From Corynebacterium stationis (GTDB lineage: Bacteria > Actinomycetota > Actinomycetes > Mycobacteriales > Mycobacteriaceae), in contig NZ_CP009251.1 in the NCBI RefSeq assembly GCF_001941345.1, positions 62,001 through 126,000 on the forward strand: DNA of 64,000 nucleotides, written 5' to 3'. This document shows, piece by piece, positions 18,346 through 26,912 of this stretch; within the stretch, counting starts at the first letter, position 1; every line of letters starts with the position of its first letter. The notes under the pieces are model-generated. The model was not told the DNA's origin and searched no databases. It saw only the letters and a list, made by a program, of their open reading frames with translations. A program made the translations under genes and the position numbers.

Positions 18346-18735
18346 ATGCGGATCGGAGAACTCGCCGAGAGGGCGGGCACTACCGCGAAGACCCTTCGCT
18401 TCTACGAGGAACAGGGCCTTCTGCCCCCGACCGAGCGCACGCCGTCCGGATACCGCGACTACGCGCCCGAGACGGTCGCTCGGATCGACTTCGTCCACCG
18501 CGGCCAGGCCGCGGGCCTCACCCTCGCCCAGATCCGCCAGATCCTCGACATCCGCGACGGCGGCCAGGCGCCCTGCGAGCACGTGCGCGACCTGCTTGAC
18601 GTGCGCCTCGCTGAGATCGAGCAGCAGATCGCGCAGCTCTCCGTGCTGCGCGACACTATCGCGGACCTCAGACAGGACGCCGCGCACCCGGACCCTGAAA
18701 CGTGCAGCACCGATCAAGTGTGTAGGTACTTGTAA
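18346..18735 (+). CDS. merR: MerR-family mercury-responsive regulator
   Basis: 129-residue regulator with a winged helix at the N-terminus (MRIGELAERAGTTAKTLRFY) and a dimerising coiled coil. Cysteines at 77, 120 and 126 reproduce the three-Cys pattern that binds Hg2+ in MerR, although a ZntR-like metal specificity cannot be excluded. SD GGAGGGAG. Divergent from merA, with the operator between them. Downstream, 18736-18925 holds no supported gene. Confidence 0.85.
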   Translation: MRIGELAERAGTTAKTLRFYEEQGLLPPTERTPSGYRDYAPETVARIDFVHRGQAAGLTLAQIRQILDIRDGGQAPCEHVRDLLDVRLAEIEQQIAQLSVLRDTIADLRQDAAHPDPETCSTDQVCRYL

Positions 18736-18925
18736 TCCAATTGGGCACACCTCCTTAGCAACCACGCTATGCGAGAGTTGCAGCTCGACGAGAGCAAAGA
18801 TGGCAGGATTGATCACCAGGATCGATCTTTAAATAAGAACTATTTCTTACCTGGAAGTAACATTTTGGCCGTTGAGGATAATACCTTTGGTGCATTTTGA
18901 GCCAAAAAATTCTTGGCCTCTGGAT

Positions 18926-19771
18926 GGTGCTGTTGCAAAGTTGGGCGGAGAGCAGCGAAGACTCAGTTTCTCATTCTCTGATGACCGCTGCGTGTGGGCG
19001 TTGTTAGGCCGTCTCGAAGACCCGGTTGACGATCACCGCGTCCGGGTTCGGTTGCCCGCGAGGTCAAACATCGCGCCTTGCCCTTTCCGCAATGAGTGCA
19101 TCGCCTCCATCCCTTTCAACGTCCGATATGCAGATGTCCGGTTCTTAAACGCGCCTTTCGGCCCGAGGATCCGCTTCAGCCGACCATGGTCGCCTTCCAG
19201 GATGTTGTTGAGGTATTTCACCTGACGGTGCTCCACTGTCGGTGGGCAGATTCCCTCTGACTTCAACTCGGCGATTGCCCTGGCTAGGGAGGGTGCTTTA
19301 TCGGTGTTGATCACGCTGGGATACTCGGCTGACGTATTGGATCTGAGGGCCTTGGCCAGGAAACGCTTCGCTGTGGCCACGTTCCGCTTCGGAGAGAGGT
19401 AAAAGTTCAGGGTCTGGCCACCGGCGGTGATCGCCCGATAGAGGTAGCACCACCTGCCGCCGACCCGGATATAGGTCTCATCCACCCGCCAGGAACTGGC
19501 CTGCCAGTCGGGTACCTGCCGGTACCACCGTGTTTGCTTGTCCAGCTCAGGGGCGTATTTCTGCACCCAGCGGTAGATCGTGGTGTGATCGACCGGCACA
19601 CCCCGCTGAAGTCATCAATTCCTCCAAGTCTCGGTAGCTCACCCCGTAGCGGCAGTACCACCGCACTGCCCACAGAATGATGTCACGGGGGAAATGACGA
19701 CCGGAGAAGATACCCATGGCTGTGATTATTTCACGTCGCTCTTCCTACTGCCCCAACTTTGCAACAGCACC
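18926..19771. mobile_element. IS6-family insertion sequence, 846 bp
   Basis: Perfect 20-bp terminal inverted repeats GGTGCTGTTGCAAAGTTGGG at 18926-18945 and its complement at 19752-19771 bound one transposase gene. Such ends are typical of the IS6/IS26 group. The 8 bp outside each end (CTCTGGAT and CTCAAAAA) are not identical, so there is no target duplication, as expected after cointegrate resolution or rearrangement between copies. Confidence 0.9.
19033..19717 (-). pseudogene. IS6-family transposase, frameshifted
   Basis: The gene begins MGIFSGRHFPRDIILWAVRW at 19717 and reads YGVSYRDLEELMTS, then shifts by one base near 19605 into VPVDHTTIYRWVQKYAPEL and continues to the stop at 19033. 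The DDE catalytic core is present in the second frame (WRVDETYIRV, NTDKAPSL, LEGDHGRLK). One extra base therefore separates the start region from the catalytic domain. Unless recoding occurs, the element cannot move alone. Confidence 0.85.
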
Positions 19772-20021
19772 CTCAAAAACGTATCAGAACCCGTGCGGAG
19801 GTCAGTGAATGGGCACATAGAATACGGCACTGTGTTGTGATACAAAAACGTAACGCACCCACCTTTACGTATGGGACCATTTCGGAAACCGGGTTTTTGT
19901 GTCAAAAACGAACGATTTCGACACAGACAGTACCGAAGGGTACTGGTGTCCCACACATCACCGTCGGGCCGACGTTCGACCCTCGTTGCGACAGTTCAGC
20001 AATAACTGTATAGTTCAGTGC

Positions 20022-20387
20022 ATGCTGACTATTGCTACACGCTTGGACGTGATGAACCGATTGGGCCGGGCGATGTCCGATCCCTCCCGATCCCGTATTC
20101 TCCTGGCCCTGCTGGACGGCCCGGCCTACCCGGCCGATCTCGCACGGGAGCTGGAACTGACGCGGTCAAATGTGTCGAACCACCTCACTTGCCTACGGGA
20201 CTGCGGAATTGTGGTCGCCGAACCGCAGGGACGGAAGACCCGCTACGAGATCGTCGACGCCCATCTTGTCCAGGCGTTGAACTCACTGCTGGATACCACT
20301 CTGGCTGCCGACGAGAATGCCCCGTGTATTGACTCGGCATGTGACGTGCCCGGGTGTGCCACCGGAGAGGGGAACAGGAAGTGGTAA
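20022..20387 (+). CDS. cmtR: Cd2+/Pb2+-sensing ArsR-family repressor CmtR
   Basis: 121-residue winged-helix repressor. From the ATG at 20022 the cysteines fall at 57, 61 and 102 (HLTCLRDCGIV and NAPCIDS), exactly the residue numbers of the Cd/Pb site in Mycobacterium tuberculosis CmtR, which supports this start over an in-frame ATG at 19899. It overlaps cadD by 7 bp. A partly symmetric AACTGTATAGTT lies just upstream (about 20004-20015) and may be its operator. The gap back to the IS end contains three scattered copies of CAAAAACG but no gene. Confidence 0.9.
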   Translation: MLTIATRLDVMNRLGRAMSDPSRSRILLALLDGPAYPADLARELELTRSNVSNHLTCLRDCGIVVAEPQGRKTRYEIVDAHLVQALNSLLDTTLAADENAPCIDSACDVPGCATGEGNRKW

Positions 20388-20977
20388 CTGGTCTCCTGGG
20401 GGCGGTTGGTCTGTTTATCGCCACCAATATCGACGACATCATCGTGCTCTCGCTGTTCTTCGCCCGTGGGGCCGGCCAAGCAGGGACCACACTTCGGATC
20501 CTGGCCGGGCAGTACCTTGGTTTCGCGGGCATCCTCGCAGCCGCGATTCTGGTCACCCTAGGGGCGGATGCTTTCCTGCCCACCGAGGCGATCCCCTACT
20601 TCGGGCTGATCCCCCTGACCTTGGGGCTGTGGGCGGCCTGGCAAGCCTGGCGGGGAGACGATGACGACGACGATGACGCGAAAGTCAGCGGAAAGAACGT
20701 AAGCGTCTTGACCGTCGCCGGGGTGACCTTTGCCAACGGTGGCGACAATATCGGCGTCTATGTCCCGGTTTTTCTCAACGTGGATACCGCCACCGTTATC
20801 ATCTACTGCGTTGTCTTTCTGATTCTGGTGGCGGGCCTGGTCCTGTTGGCGAAGTTCGTGGCCACCCGTCCGCCCATCGCGGAGATTCTCGAACGTTGGG
20901 AGCATGTGTTGTTCCCTATCGTCTTGATCGGCCTGGGTATCTTCATCCTCGTCAGCGGCGGCGCCTTCGGCCTTTAA
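20381..20977 (+). CDS. cadD: CadD-family cadmium resistance transporter
   Basis: Membrane protein of the CadD family, 198 residues from the GTG at 20381, which overlaps the end of cmtR and has GGAACAGGAA before it. The N-terminus carries the family motif FIATNIDDIIVLSLFF; the repeat-like second half has FANGGDNIGVYVPVF. Five or six membrane segments and an acidic loop (DDDDDDDAK) are visible. With cmtR it forms a minimal cadmium-inducible efflux operon. Confidence 0.88.
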   Translation: MVTGLLGAVGLFIATNIDDIIVLSLFFARGAGQAGTTLRILAGQYLGFAGILAAAILVTLGADAFLPTEAIPYFGLIPLTLGLWAAWQAWRGDDDDDDDAKVSGKNVSVLTVAGVTFANGGDNIGVYVPVFLNVDTATVIIYCVVFLILVAGLVLLAKFVATRPPIAEILERWEHVLFPIVLIGLGIFILVSGGAFGL

Positions 20978-21029
20978 TAAACTCATCCCCCGTGCTGCTA
21001 GGGCCTCTCTAGGTTTCCTTACCGGCATC

Positions 21030-21289
21030 AACTGAACCGCCCATGAAGTTGTGAAAAGCCGCTGCCGCAGGGACTCGACCACGCTAGGGCGACAGAAATT
21101 CCAGTGGGATGCTGAGATGGGCGAACGAATTGCGAACATCCTAGCGTGCGTTCTCGTCGCCTGGGGATACGTCATTAACTCGAGCAAGTGTTGGGCGGTC
21201 GCCGGGTCGTATCGTGCCTTGTCGATCATGGCGTCGAGACTGTCATATGCTTTTTGCATTAATTCGGCGGCCGAAGGCTCCTGCTTCAC
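21030..21289 (-). pseudogene. 5' fragment of a mobile-element-type gene
   Basis: From a GTG at 21289 the frame reads MKQEPSAAELMQKAYDSLDA, then HLLELMTYPQATRTHARMF, protein-like with helical periodicity. After about 85 codons it runs into unrelated reading antisense to cadD. The 29-bp repeat sits 8 bp upstream of the GTG, an arrangement expected for an IS terminal repeat followed by a transposase start. I cannot name the family. Confidence 0.4.
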
Positions 21290-21297
21290 GGGGGGCT

Positions 21298-21326
21298 ATC
21301 TGTGCCAACGCCTTCTGACTCTGACA
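21298..21326. repeat. 29-bp imperfect direct repeat, right copy
   Basis: Partner of 16657-16685, 27 of 29 positions identical and in the same orientation, 4.6 kb away. The two bracket merA, merR, the IS6 element, cmtR and cadD. Confidence 0.7.
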
Positions 21327-21504
21327 GTAATTTAAAAACTGTCCTTTTGGGGCGTGCTCTGGGGAACAGGTTTTGGTCAGACTCTTCGCCTGCTTTGCCG
21401 CTCTATTAGCGGTTGGGGCCGACGAAACTAACCCGTCCCTCGGCGCTGAGAAATGGTTCAGGCAATATTGGAACGGGTTTGTTGTAGATGATCGAATTAT
21501 TGAG

Positions 21505-23154
21505 CTAGTTCGTTTTACCAGCTACCCAGCGCCCTAAGACTTGGGTTTGGTGAACCTGCTTGATGTCGCTGGTGAAGATATCGCGGTCGAGAGCGATGAA
21601 GTCGGCAGACTTCCCAGGTTCGATGGTGCCTGTTTCTGCAGCGATGCCCAGAGCTTTGGCGGATTCGCGGGTAAACGCAGCCATGGCTTGGGGCAGGGTG
21701 ATGGCCTGATTGATGTTGACCGTGCGATGGCCGTAGTCAGCATCGGATTGGCTGGCAGCGGCTTGTCGGGTGACCATGCCTTCGATACCTAACCAGGGGT
21801 TTAGAACAGGCAGGCCGACAGGCCAGTCGGAACCGCCGGAAATAAGTGCACCGGTGGCGAGTAGGTCTTTGAAGGGCCAGATATTCGCCATGGTTTCGTC
21901 GGCGACGAAGTCGGAGATGCCATCGGTAAGCGGGCTGGGAAACCACATGAAGGGGCAAGCATCGGCAGCAACGTTGAGCTCCGCGAAGCGCGCCAGATCC
22001 TGCTCGGAGATAAACGACATATGAGCGATCTGCATGGCAGGACCGCCGTTTGTATCTTGGCGGACGATTTCGGCGGCATCGAGAGCCTGGCGCACCGACG
22101 CATCGCCGGTGGCGTGCAGCTTGGCATCAAGACCGAGCTCAGCACAGCGGCGAAGTGCTGCCACGAGATCATCTAAAGTCCAGTAGAGCTCACCACGGAA
22201 GTTGGGGTCGTGGCTGGAATGATTACATTTATACGGATTCAACAGCGCCGTTGTGTGCGTGGTGGGAACGCCATCTAAAACGAACTTGGCAAAGCGTGGT
22301 TTCACGTGTTCGCTTTCAAACTCCATGCCGGCGGCGAAGAGTTCTTCACCTACAGTGCCGTCTTCAATGAAGGGACGAATGGGCATCGATGCAATCACGC
22401 GCATGTCTAACTCGCCGGATTCTTCCAACGCGGCTAAGCCCTCAAAGTGCGGCAGCATGGTCGCGGCATCTTGCACAGTCGTTATCCCCAGCGCAGCCAG
22501 GCGATCTAGCGCGGCTTGTAATGCTTTAACCTGGCGCTGATGCGGATCAACGTGAGACTTAGCAGCAACACCTTCGGCTACCGCGCAGGCCAGCTCCCAC
22601 AAAGCGCCCGTGAGCCGGCCTTGATCGTCACGGACATACGTGCCGCCTTCTGGGTCGGGGGAATCGGCTGTAATACCCATGGCCTCCAAAGCGGTGGTGT
22701 TGACTTGCCGGTTGTGCATGGTGTCATCGCGCAGCAGCACCGGATGGCCGTGAGAAGCTTCATCGAGCTTTTCTAAGAACTCCACGTTATTGAGCATGGG
22801 CAGCACACCGCTGCCGATGATGCCGCCGATAACCCACTCACCTGGTTTCAGGCGCGAGGTCCACTCGCGCACCTTCGCCAAGATAGTTTCAGCATCGTCG
22901 GTGGGATCCAAAGCTAACTCGTGAGCCAGCTGGGTGCCGCCGAGGCTTAGGTGCAGGTGGCCATCGATAAGCCCCGGCGTAACAATGCCTTTATCAATGA
23001 TGATGGTCTCATGTGGTGTGCCAACTTGGTCCTCCACTTCGTGGAGCGCGCCCGTGGCGATGATACGGCCATCTGCAACGGCGAAGGCTTCGACCCAGTC
23101 ATCATCGGCAACGCCGGTCCAAATCTTTCCGGTGTATACGGTTGTCTGCGTCAT
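21505..23154 (-). CDS. YtcJ-like metal-dependent amidohydrolase
   Basis: 549-residue amidohydrolase-superfamily enzyme of the amidohydrolase_3 (YtcJ) group. The N-terminal beta-sandwich begins TTVYTGKIWTG; the first metal ligands are in GLIDGHLHLS; later metal ligands lie in KLHATGDAS and IAHMSF; the catalytic Asp is in SGGSDWPV. The substrate is unknown. The start codon directly abuts the stop of the amine oxidase gene upstream (TAAATG), so the two are translationally linked; a role in hydrolysing an amide or formamide made from an oxidised amine is plausible. Confidence 0.85.
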   Translation of the reverse strand: MTQTTVYTGKIWTGVADDDWVEAFAVADGRIIATGALHEVEDQVGTPHETIIIDKGIVTPGLIDGHLHLSLGGTQLAHELALDPTDDAETILAKVREWTSRLKPGEWVIGGIIGSGVLPMLNNVEFLEKLDEASHGHPVLLRDDTMHNRQVNTTALEAMGITADSPDPEGGTYVRDDQGRLTGALWELACAVAEGVAAKSHVDPHQRQVKALQAALDRLAALGITTVQDAATMLPHFEGLAALEESGELDMRVIASMPIRPFIEDGTVGEELFAAGMEFESEHVKPRFAKFVLDGVPTTHTTALLNPYKCNHSSHDPNFRGELYWTLDDLVAALRRCAELGLDAKLHATGDASVRQALDAAEIVRQDTNGGPAMQIAHMSFISEQDLARFAELNVAADACPFMWFPSPLTDGISDFVADETMANIWPFKDLLATGALISGGSDWPVGLPVLNPWLGIEGMVTRQAAASQSDADYGHRTVNINQAITLPQAMAAFTRESAKALGIAAETGTIEPGKSADFIALDRDIFTSDIKQVHQTQVLGRWVAGKTN

Positions 23155-24504
23155 TTACTGTTCCTTTGTCTCCCGCATGCTGTTGATGACCTGGCGGGCG
23201 GTGGTCATGCCTTTTTCTAGCGCGCCGTCGACGCAGACGCCGCGCCAGCCGTAGGCATAATCGGAGCCGGCGAAGAATAACTGCGAATCGATGTCGTCGA
23301 AAAGGCTCCAACCTTGGGTGAATTGGCCCTTGCGCAGGGTTCCCCAGGCCTGGCCAGCCCACTTATCGGCAACCCAGTTGTGGCCGGTGGTATCGACAAC
23401 CTCGAGGTCATCGCGCCATTGGTTGATAACAGCTTGGGCGTCTTCGATGGAGTTGAGATCAATATTGGTGTTGTCGTAGCCAAAGCCGACCAGGATGGTG
23501 GTGTCGTCATCCATGAAGTATTCGGAGCGCACCACGGACATCTTGGCTGGCTTTGGTGCATAGCCTAGGAAGCGGTGGTGACCTTTGATCTTGATCCAGA
23601 TCTTCGCACCTTGGGAGTTCCACTTGTCATCGATAACGCTTTGTACAGCATCGGGTAGGGCAGGGGAGAATTCAATATTGCTCAGCGCGCCCACTGGCAC
23701 GGTGCAGATTACTGCCGATGCTTCGATGACCTCACCCGATTCGGTAGTTACGGTTGCGCCGTTGTCATGGTGCTCAACCTTGGCCACCGGGGTGTTCAGG
23801 CGAATTTCTTGGTTGAGGTCGCCGGCGATTCCGTTATATAGCGAGCGCATGCCGTGATTGAGCTTCCACTTCAAGGTGATATCTTCCATCACGCGGTAGC
23901 GATTATCAGACAGCGCGCCCCATTGCTTCGCCATCAGCGCTGAGCCGGTGTATGGGTCGCCGATGTATCCGGCGCACCAGAAGGCATCGACAAGATCGAT
24001 AGTTTCTTGGTCGAATCCGGCTTCTTTCACAAGGTCAATGGCGTTTTTCTGGTCATCGGCAAGAAAGCGTTCACGCACTTCGGCTGGGCCGTCGAAGTCA
24101 TCTGAGAGAACCCATAGCGGATCATGCGGGTTAGGGAAGTACTCTTCACTGCCTTCATAGGTCACGCCCATTGCAGCGGTGAGCTTTTCATCCAGGTCAT
24201 CCTCGGTGCCTTTGACTACCTTGCCGTCCGTTACCCAGTGGGCATCATTGCCGGAAGGAGACGCCGTGATCTCAGTGCGCTGACCATAGCGCATGATCTC
24301 AGTCCAGGTGTGCGCTTGGAACCAGTGCACCCAGGTAGCGCCCAATTCCAGCGGGCGACCCATGCGCTCTTCGGTCCAGGCACGCCCGCCGATGCGGTCT
24401 TTGGACTCCAAGATTTCATATTCAATGCCGGCGGTTTGCAGCTCGCGCGCGGCAACGAGGCCTGCGAATCCGGCACCGATGATGACAACTTTGTTCTTAG
24501 ACAT
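23155..24504 (-). CDS. Flavin-containing amine oxidase
   Basis: 449-residue FAD enzyme of the monoamine/polyamine oxidase family. Dinucleotide site VVIIGAGFAGLVAARELQ, ESKDRIGGRAWT and LELGATWVHW are canonical; the C-terminal FAD motif reads FFAGSDYAYGWRGVCVDGAL. The start at 24504 follows AAAGGAAA; a longer in-frame start at 24558 lacks one. The predicted reaction is oxidative deamination of a primary or polyamine to aldehyde plus ammonia and H2O2. The APC permease upstream and aldo/keto reductase nearby fit uptake and handling of that product. Specific substrate not determinable. Confidence 0.88.
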   Translation of the reverse strand: MSKNKVVIIGAGFAGLVAARELQTAGIEYEILESKDRIGGRAWTEERMGRPLELGATWVHWFQAHTWTEIMRYGQRTEITASPSGNDAHWVTDGKVVKGTEDDLDEKLTAAMGVTYEGSEEYFPNPHDPLWVLSDDFDGPAEVRERFLADDQKNAIDLVKEAGFDQETIDLVDAFWCAGYIGDPYTGSALMAKQWGALSDNRYRVMEDITLKWKLNHGMRSLYNGIAGDLNQEIRLNTPVAKVEHHDNGATVTTESGEVIEASAVICTVPVGALSNIEFSPALPDAVQSVIDDKWNSQGAKIWIKIKGHHRFLGYAPKPAKMSVVRSEYFMDDDTTILVGFGYDNTNIDLNSIEDAQAVINQWRDDLEVVDTTGHNWVADKWAGQAWGTLRKGQFTQGWSLFDDIDSQLFFAGSDYAYGWRGVCVDGALEKGMTTARQVINSMRETKEQ

Positions 24505-24562
24505 GATTAAGGTTTCCTTTTCTTGAAGTGAAAAATGTTGATGGCTTCGAGTAGGCAAACGC

Positions 24563-26050
24563 CTACACCGGCGCCGCGGGCTCAGGTTCTATCTCCGCTA
24601 CCTCGCCCGTGATGTGCGCGGAGTTCATGGTGTTGCGGCGGATCAAAATCTCACCCCAGATAAGGCCAATGAGCCCGGAACCTAAGATGATGGCCGGCAT
24701 GATCCAAATCATGAAGAAGTCTTCGGTGTCCATCATGAGGTTGAAGTTGATGAGAATCAGCGCGGTCACCGCCGCCATACCGATGCCGGCGAGCAGCGGC
24801 GCGATAGTTTTCACAAACACGCTGTACTCGCGGTGGTAACGGTTCGCCCACACCATTACGGCAAAGCTGGTGACAGCCAGCAGGAAGGTCAGGCCAAAGG
24901 CCGCGGCGTTGGTAAACCAGGTAAATAAGGTCGCCACTGGAAACAGGAATTCTTGTTCCGAGCCACTGCCGACGATGGCAAAGACGGCCAGCACGACAAT
25001 CGCCAGGATGGATTGCGCCAGCGAGCCACCAATCGGCGCACCGTTCTTCGCGGTTCTTCCGAAGGCTGCAGGAAGAACCCCGGATTGCCCAAGGGAGAAG
25101 AAATACCTCGCCGCAGCATTGTGAAAAGCAATCAACGCCGCCATGAGGCTGGTGACAAAAAGCAGGTGCGCGGCATTGGATGCGGTGGTGCTAAAGTCCG
25201 CGAGCCAGACAAAGACCAGGTCGGGACCAAATTCTTGCGCTTGGCTAACGATGCTCCCTGGACCCACGCCCATCTGCAACGCCCACGCGGAGAACGCATA
25301 AAAAGCAGCGATAATGCCGACGGCAATATATGTTGCACGTGAAACAGTACGCTCAGGGTTCTTGGCTTCCTCGGAGTAGATAGCGCCGGATTCAAAGCCC
25401 ATGAAAGCGGCCATCGTAAAGGCTAAAAGCACACCGATGCCTGGGGTGAAGAACTGATCTGGCTGCCAACCGCTGGTGCTGACTCCTTCTGGGGCATTGG
25501 CAATCGCCATGACGGAGAAGACAATGACCACCAAGAATTCCAAGGTGACGATGACGCCAAGTACCTTGGCCGAGAAATCGATGTTGTTCACGCCCAAGAT
25601 GCCAACGATGAGCCATCCCACGATGCCAAGCAACCACCAGGGCAGCTCAATTCCGGCCAATGCTGTCAAAGCATTGGCCGCGGAGAACCCGAAGAGTCCA
25701 TAAAGGCCAATTTGCATGAGGTTATACGCAACGAGCGCCAAAATAGCGCCCGCGATTCCTTGGCGCAGTCCCAATCCACGCGCAATGAAGACGTAGAAAG
25801 CGCCTGAGGATTGAATCTGGCTGGCCATGCGCCCATAGCCCACGGCGAAAAGCGCCAGGATGATGCCAAGCACCACGTACCCGATGGGCACTCCGAGCAG
25901 TCCTGCAACCGCGTAGTTAGTGGGCGCACCACCAGCGAGCACTGTCAAAGGTGCCGATGCCGCGATGATGATAAATACCAATGACGCCGTGGACAGCTTT
26001 CCGCTTTTGAGCCCATTGCGAGTGTCTTGTTGTGACGGTGAAGTAGCCAT
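24563..26050 (-). CDS. APC-superfamily amino acid/amine permease
   Basis: 495-residue transporter with about 12 to 13 membrane segments. The first helix contains the substrate-binding signature region AASAPLTVLAGGAPTNYAV, and FMGFESGAIYSEEAKNPERTVSRA is the conserved helix 6 to loop segment of APC permeases. It precedes the amine oxidase by 58 bp and likely imports its substrate. The promoter region toward tetR carries a short palindrome. Length and topology are normal. Confidence 0.9.
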   Translation of the reverse strand: MATSPSQQDTRNGLKSGKLSTASLVFIIIAASAPLTVLAGGAPTNYAVAGLLGVPIGYVVLGIILALFAVGYGRMASQIQSSGAFYVFIARGLGLRQGIAGAILALVAYNLMQIGLYGLFGFSAANALTALAGIELPWWLLGIVGWLIVGILGVNNIDFSAKVLGVIVTLEFLVVIVFSVMAIANAPEGVSTSGWQPDQFFTPGIGVLLAFTMAAFMGFESGAIYSEEAKNPERTVSRATYIAVGIIAAFYAFSAWALQMGVGPGSIVSQAQEFGPDLVFVWLADFSTTASNAAHLLFVTSLMAALIAFHNAAARYFFSLGQSGVLPAAFGRTAKNGAPIGGSLAQSILAIVVLAVFAIVGSGSEQEFLFPVATLFTWFTNAAAFGLTFLLAVTSFAVMVWANRYHREYSVFVKTIAPLLAGIGMAAVTALILINFNLMMDTEDFFMIWIMPAIILGSGLIGLIWGEILIRRNTMNSAHITGEVAEIEPEPAAPV

Positions 26051-26105
26051 ATCGGTCTTTTCTGCCGGGAATAAGGATTGACGTGAATCTCTCTACGTTT
26101 TTAAA

Positions 26106-26119
26106 GTGGTTCACACCAC
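26106..26119. promoter_or_regulatory. Candidate TetR operator between permease and tetR
   Basis: GTGGT-TCAC-ACCAC is a 5-bp-arm palindrome. A further GAACCAC half-site lies at 26191-26197, inverted relative to GTGGTTC at 26106. The 215-bp divergent region would let one TetR protein control both the permease operon and itself. Confidence 0.4.
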
Positions 26120-26265
26120 GTTTAAGTTCTACTGGTGTAGAGGATAAACTTGAAGTGACGCATTGGCAAGGGGATATCTGAAATTAGTTTGAACCACGCA
26201 ACAACCAACTTGAGCAGCGGAGTGCTTAGTACAATGTCAACAGCACTATTGAGTGGAGAAAATGA

Positions 26266-26856
26266 ATGCCAAAAGTAGTTGACCATGTACAGCGCAAGCG
26301 GGAGCTTGTTGAATCAACGTGGCGGGTTATTGCGCGCCGGGGACTAGCTGGTGCCACTATGCGGCAGATTGCTGAAGAAGCAGGCTATGCCAATGGTGCG
26401 TTAAAGCCGTATTTTCACACCAAGATGGACCTTTTAGAGGCCACGTTTGAACACGTTTATAGCTCTACCGAAGAGCGTATTAGGAAGTCCATCGAAGGCC
26501 TGCGTGGGTTTGAAGCACTGCGTGCGATGTGCCTGGAAGTCCTCCCAGTTACTGAACGACTGCGTGATGAGGCGCGGATAGTTGTGTCATTCTGGGACAG
26601 CGCTGCCCAAGATGAGAAACGTGCGGCACTTGCTGCGGTTTCAACGAATCGGTGGTGCGAGATGATAGCCACCATGCTCAAGGAAGCTAAAGAAGATGGG
26701 CTGCTTCGTTCAATTGCTGACATCGAGAGCACAGCGGAGCTTTTAGCGGTATTCTTGCAAGGCTCGCAGATCACCGCGGTTATGGACCCAGACGGTTTTA
26801 ATGAGGAGCGGATCCTTAATCAGCTGGAGGCGTACTTGGATCTTCTGCGCGCATAA
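26266..26856 (+). CDS. TetR-family transcriptional regulator (BetI-like)
   Basis: 196-residue repressor. The N-terminal helix-turn-helix is RRGLAGATMRQIAEEAGYANGALKPYFHTKMDLLEATFE. The C-terminal ligand domain is helical and resembles BetI-type regulators. It is divergent from the permease, oxidase and amidohydrolase operon and just upstream of an aldo/keto reductase in the same direction. Its ligand is likely the amine or a metabolite. SD weak (GAGTGGAGAA). Confidence 0.9.
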   Translation: MPKVVDHVQRKRELVESTWRVIARRGLAGATMRQIAEEAGYANGALKPYFHTKMDLLEATFEHVYSSTEERIRKSIEGLRGFEALRAMCLEVLPVTERLRDEARIVVSFWDSAAQDEKRAALAAVSTNRWCEMIATMLKEAKEDGLLRSIADIESTAELLAVFLQGSQITAVMDPDGFNEERILNQLEAYLDLLRA

Positions 26857-26912
26857 AAGGCTAGACTCGCCCGCAACAGATCCGAGTGGACTACAAGCCA
26901 AGAGGAAGATTT

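Larger units (their letters stand above)
20978..21504. other. Non-genic junction between GC-rich island and downstream DNA
   Basis: No intact gene. It holds a minus-strand remnant (next entries) and one copy of a 29-bp repeat. Base composition drops sharply from about 21330 onward (TAATTTAAAAACT), marking the probable right edge of the GC-rich metal-resistance region. No promoter or terminator could be assigned. Confidence 0.5.

Noticed and set aside
16952-18832. 626-codon plus-strand open frame
   Set aside because: Antisense to merA and running into merR; no start context and no recognisable domains.
18918-19779. 8-bp target-site duplication of the IS6 element
   Set aside because: Flanks CTCTGGAT and CTCAAAAA differ beyond the first three bases.
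19771-19905. Three CAAAAACG copies as a possible resolvase site
   Set aside because: Spacing is irregular and no resolvase gene is present.
20558-21030. Continuation of the minus-strand 243-codon frame across cadD
   Set aside because: This part is antisense to cadD; only the first 85 codons look protein-like.
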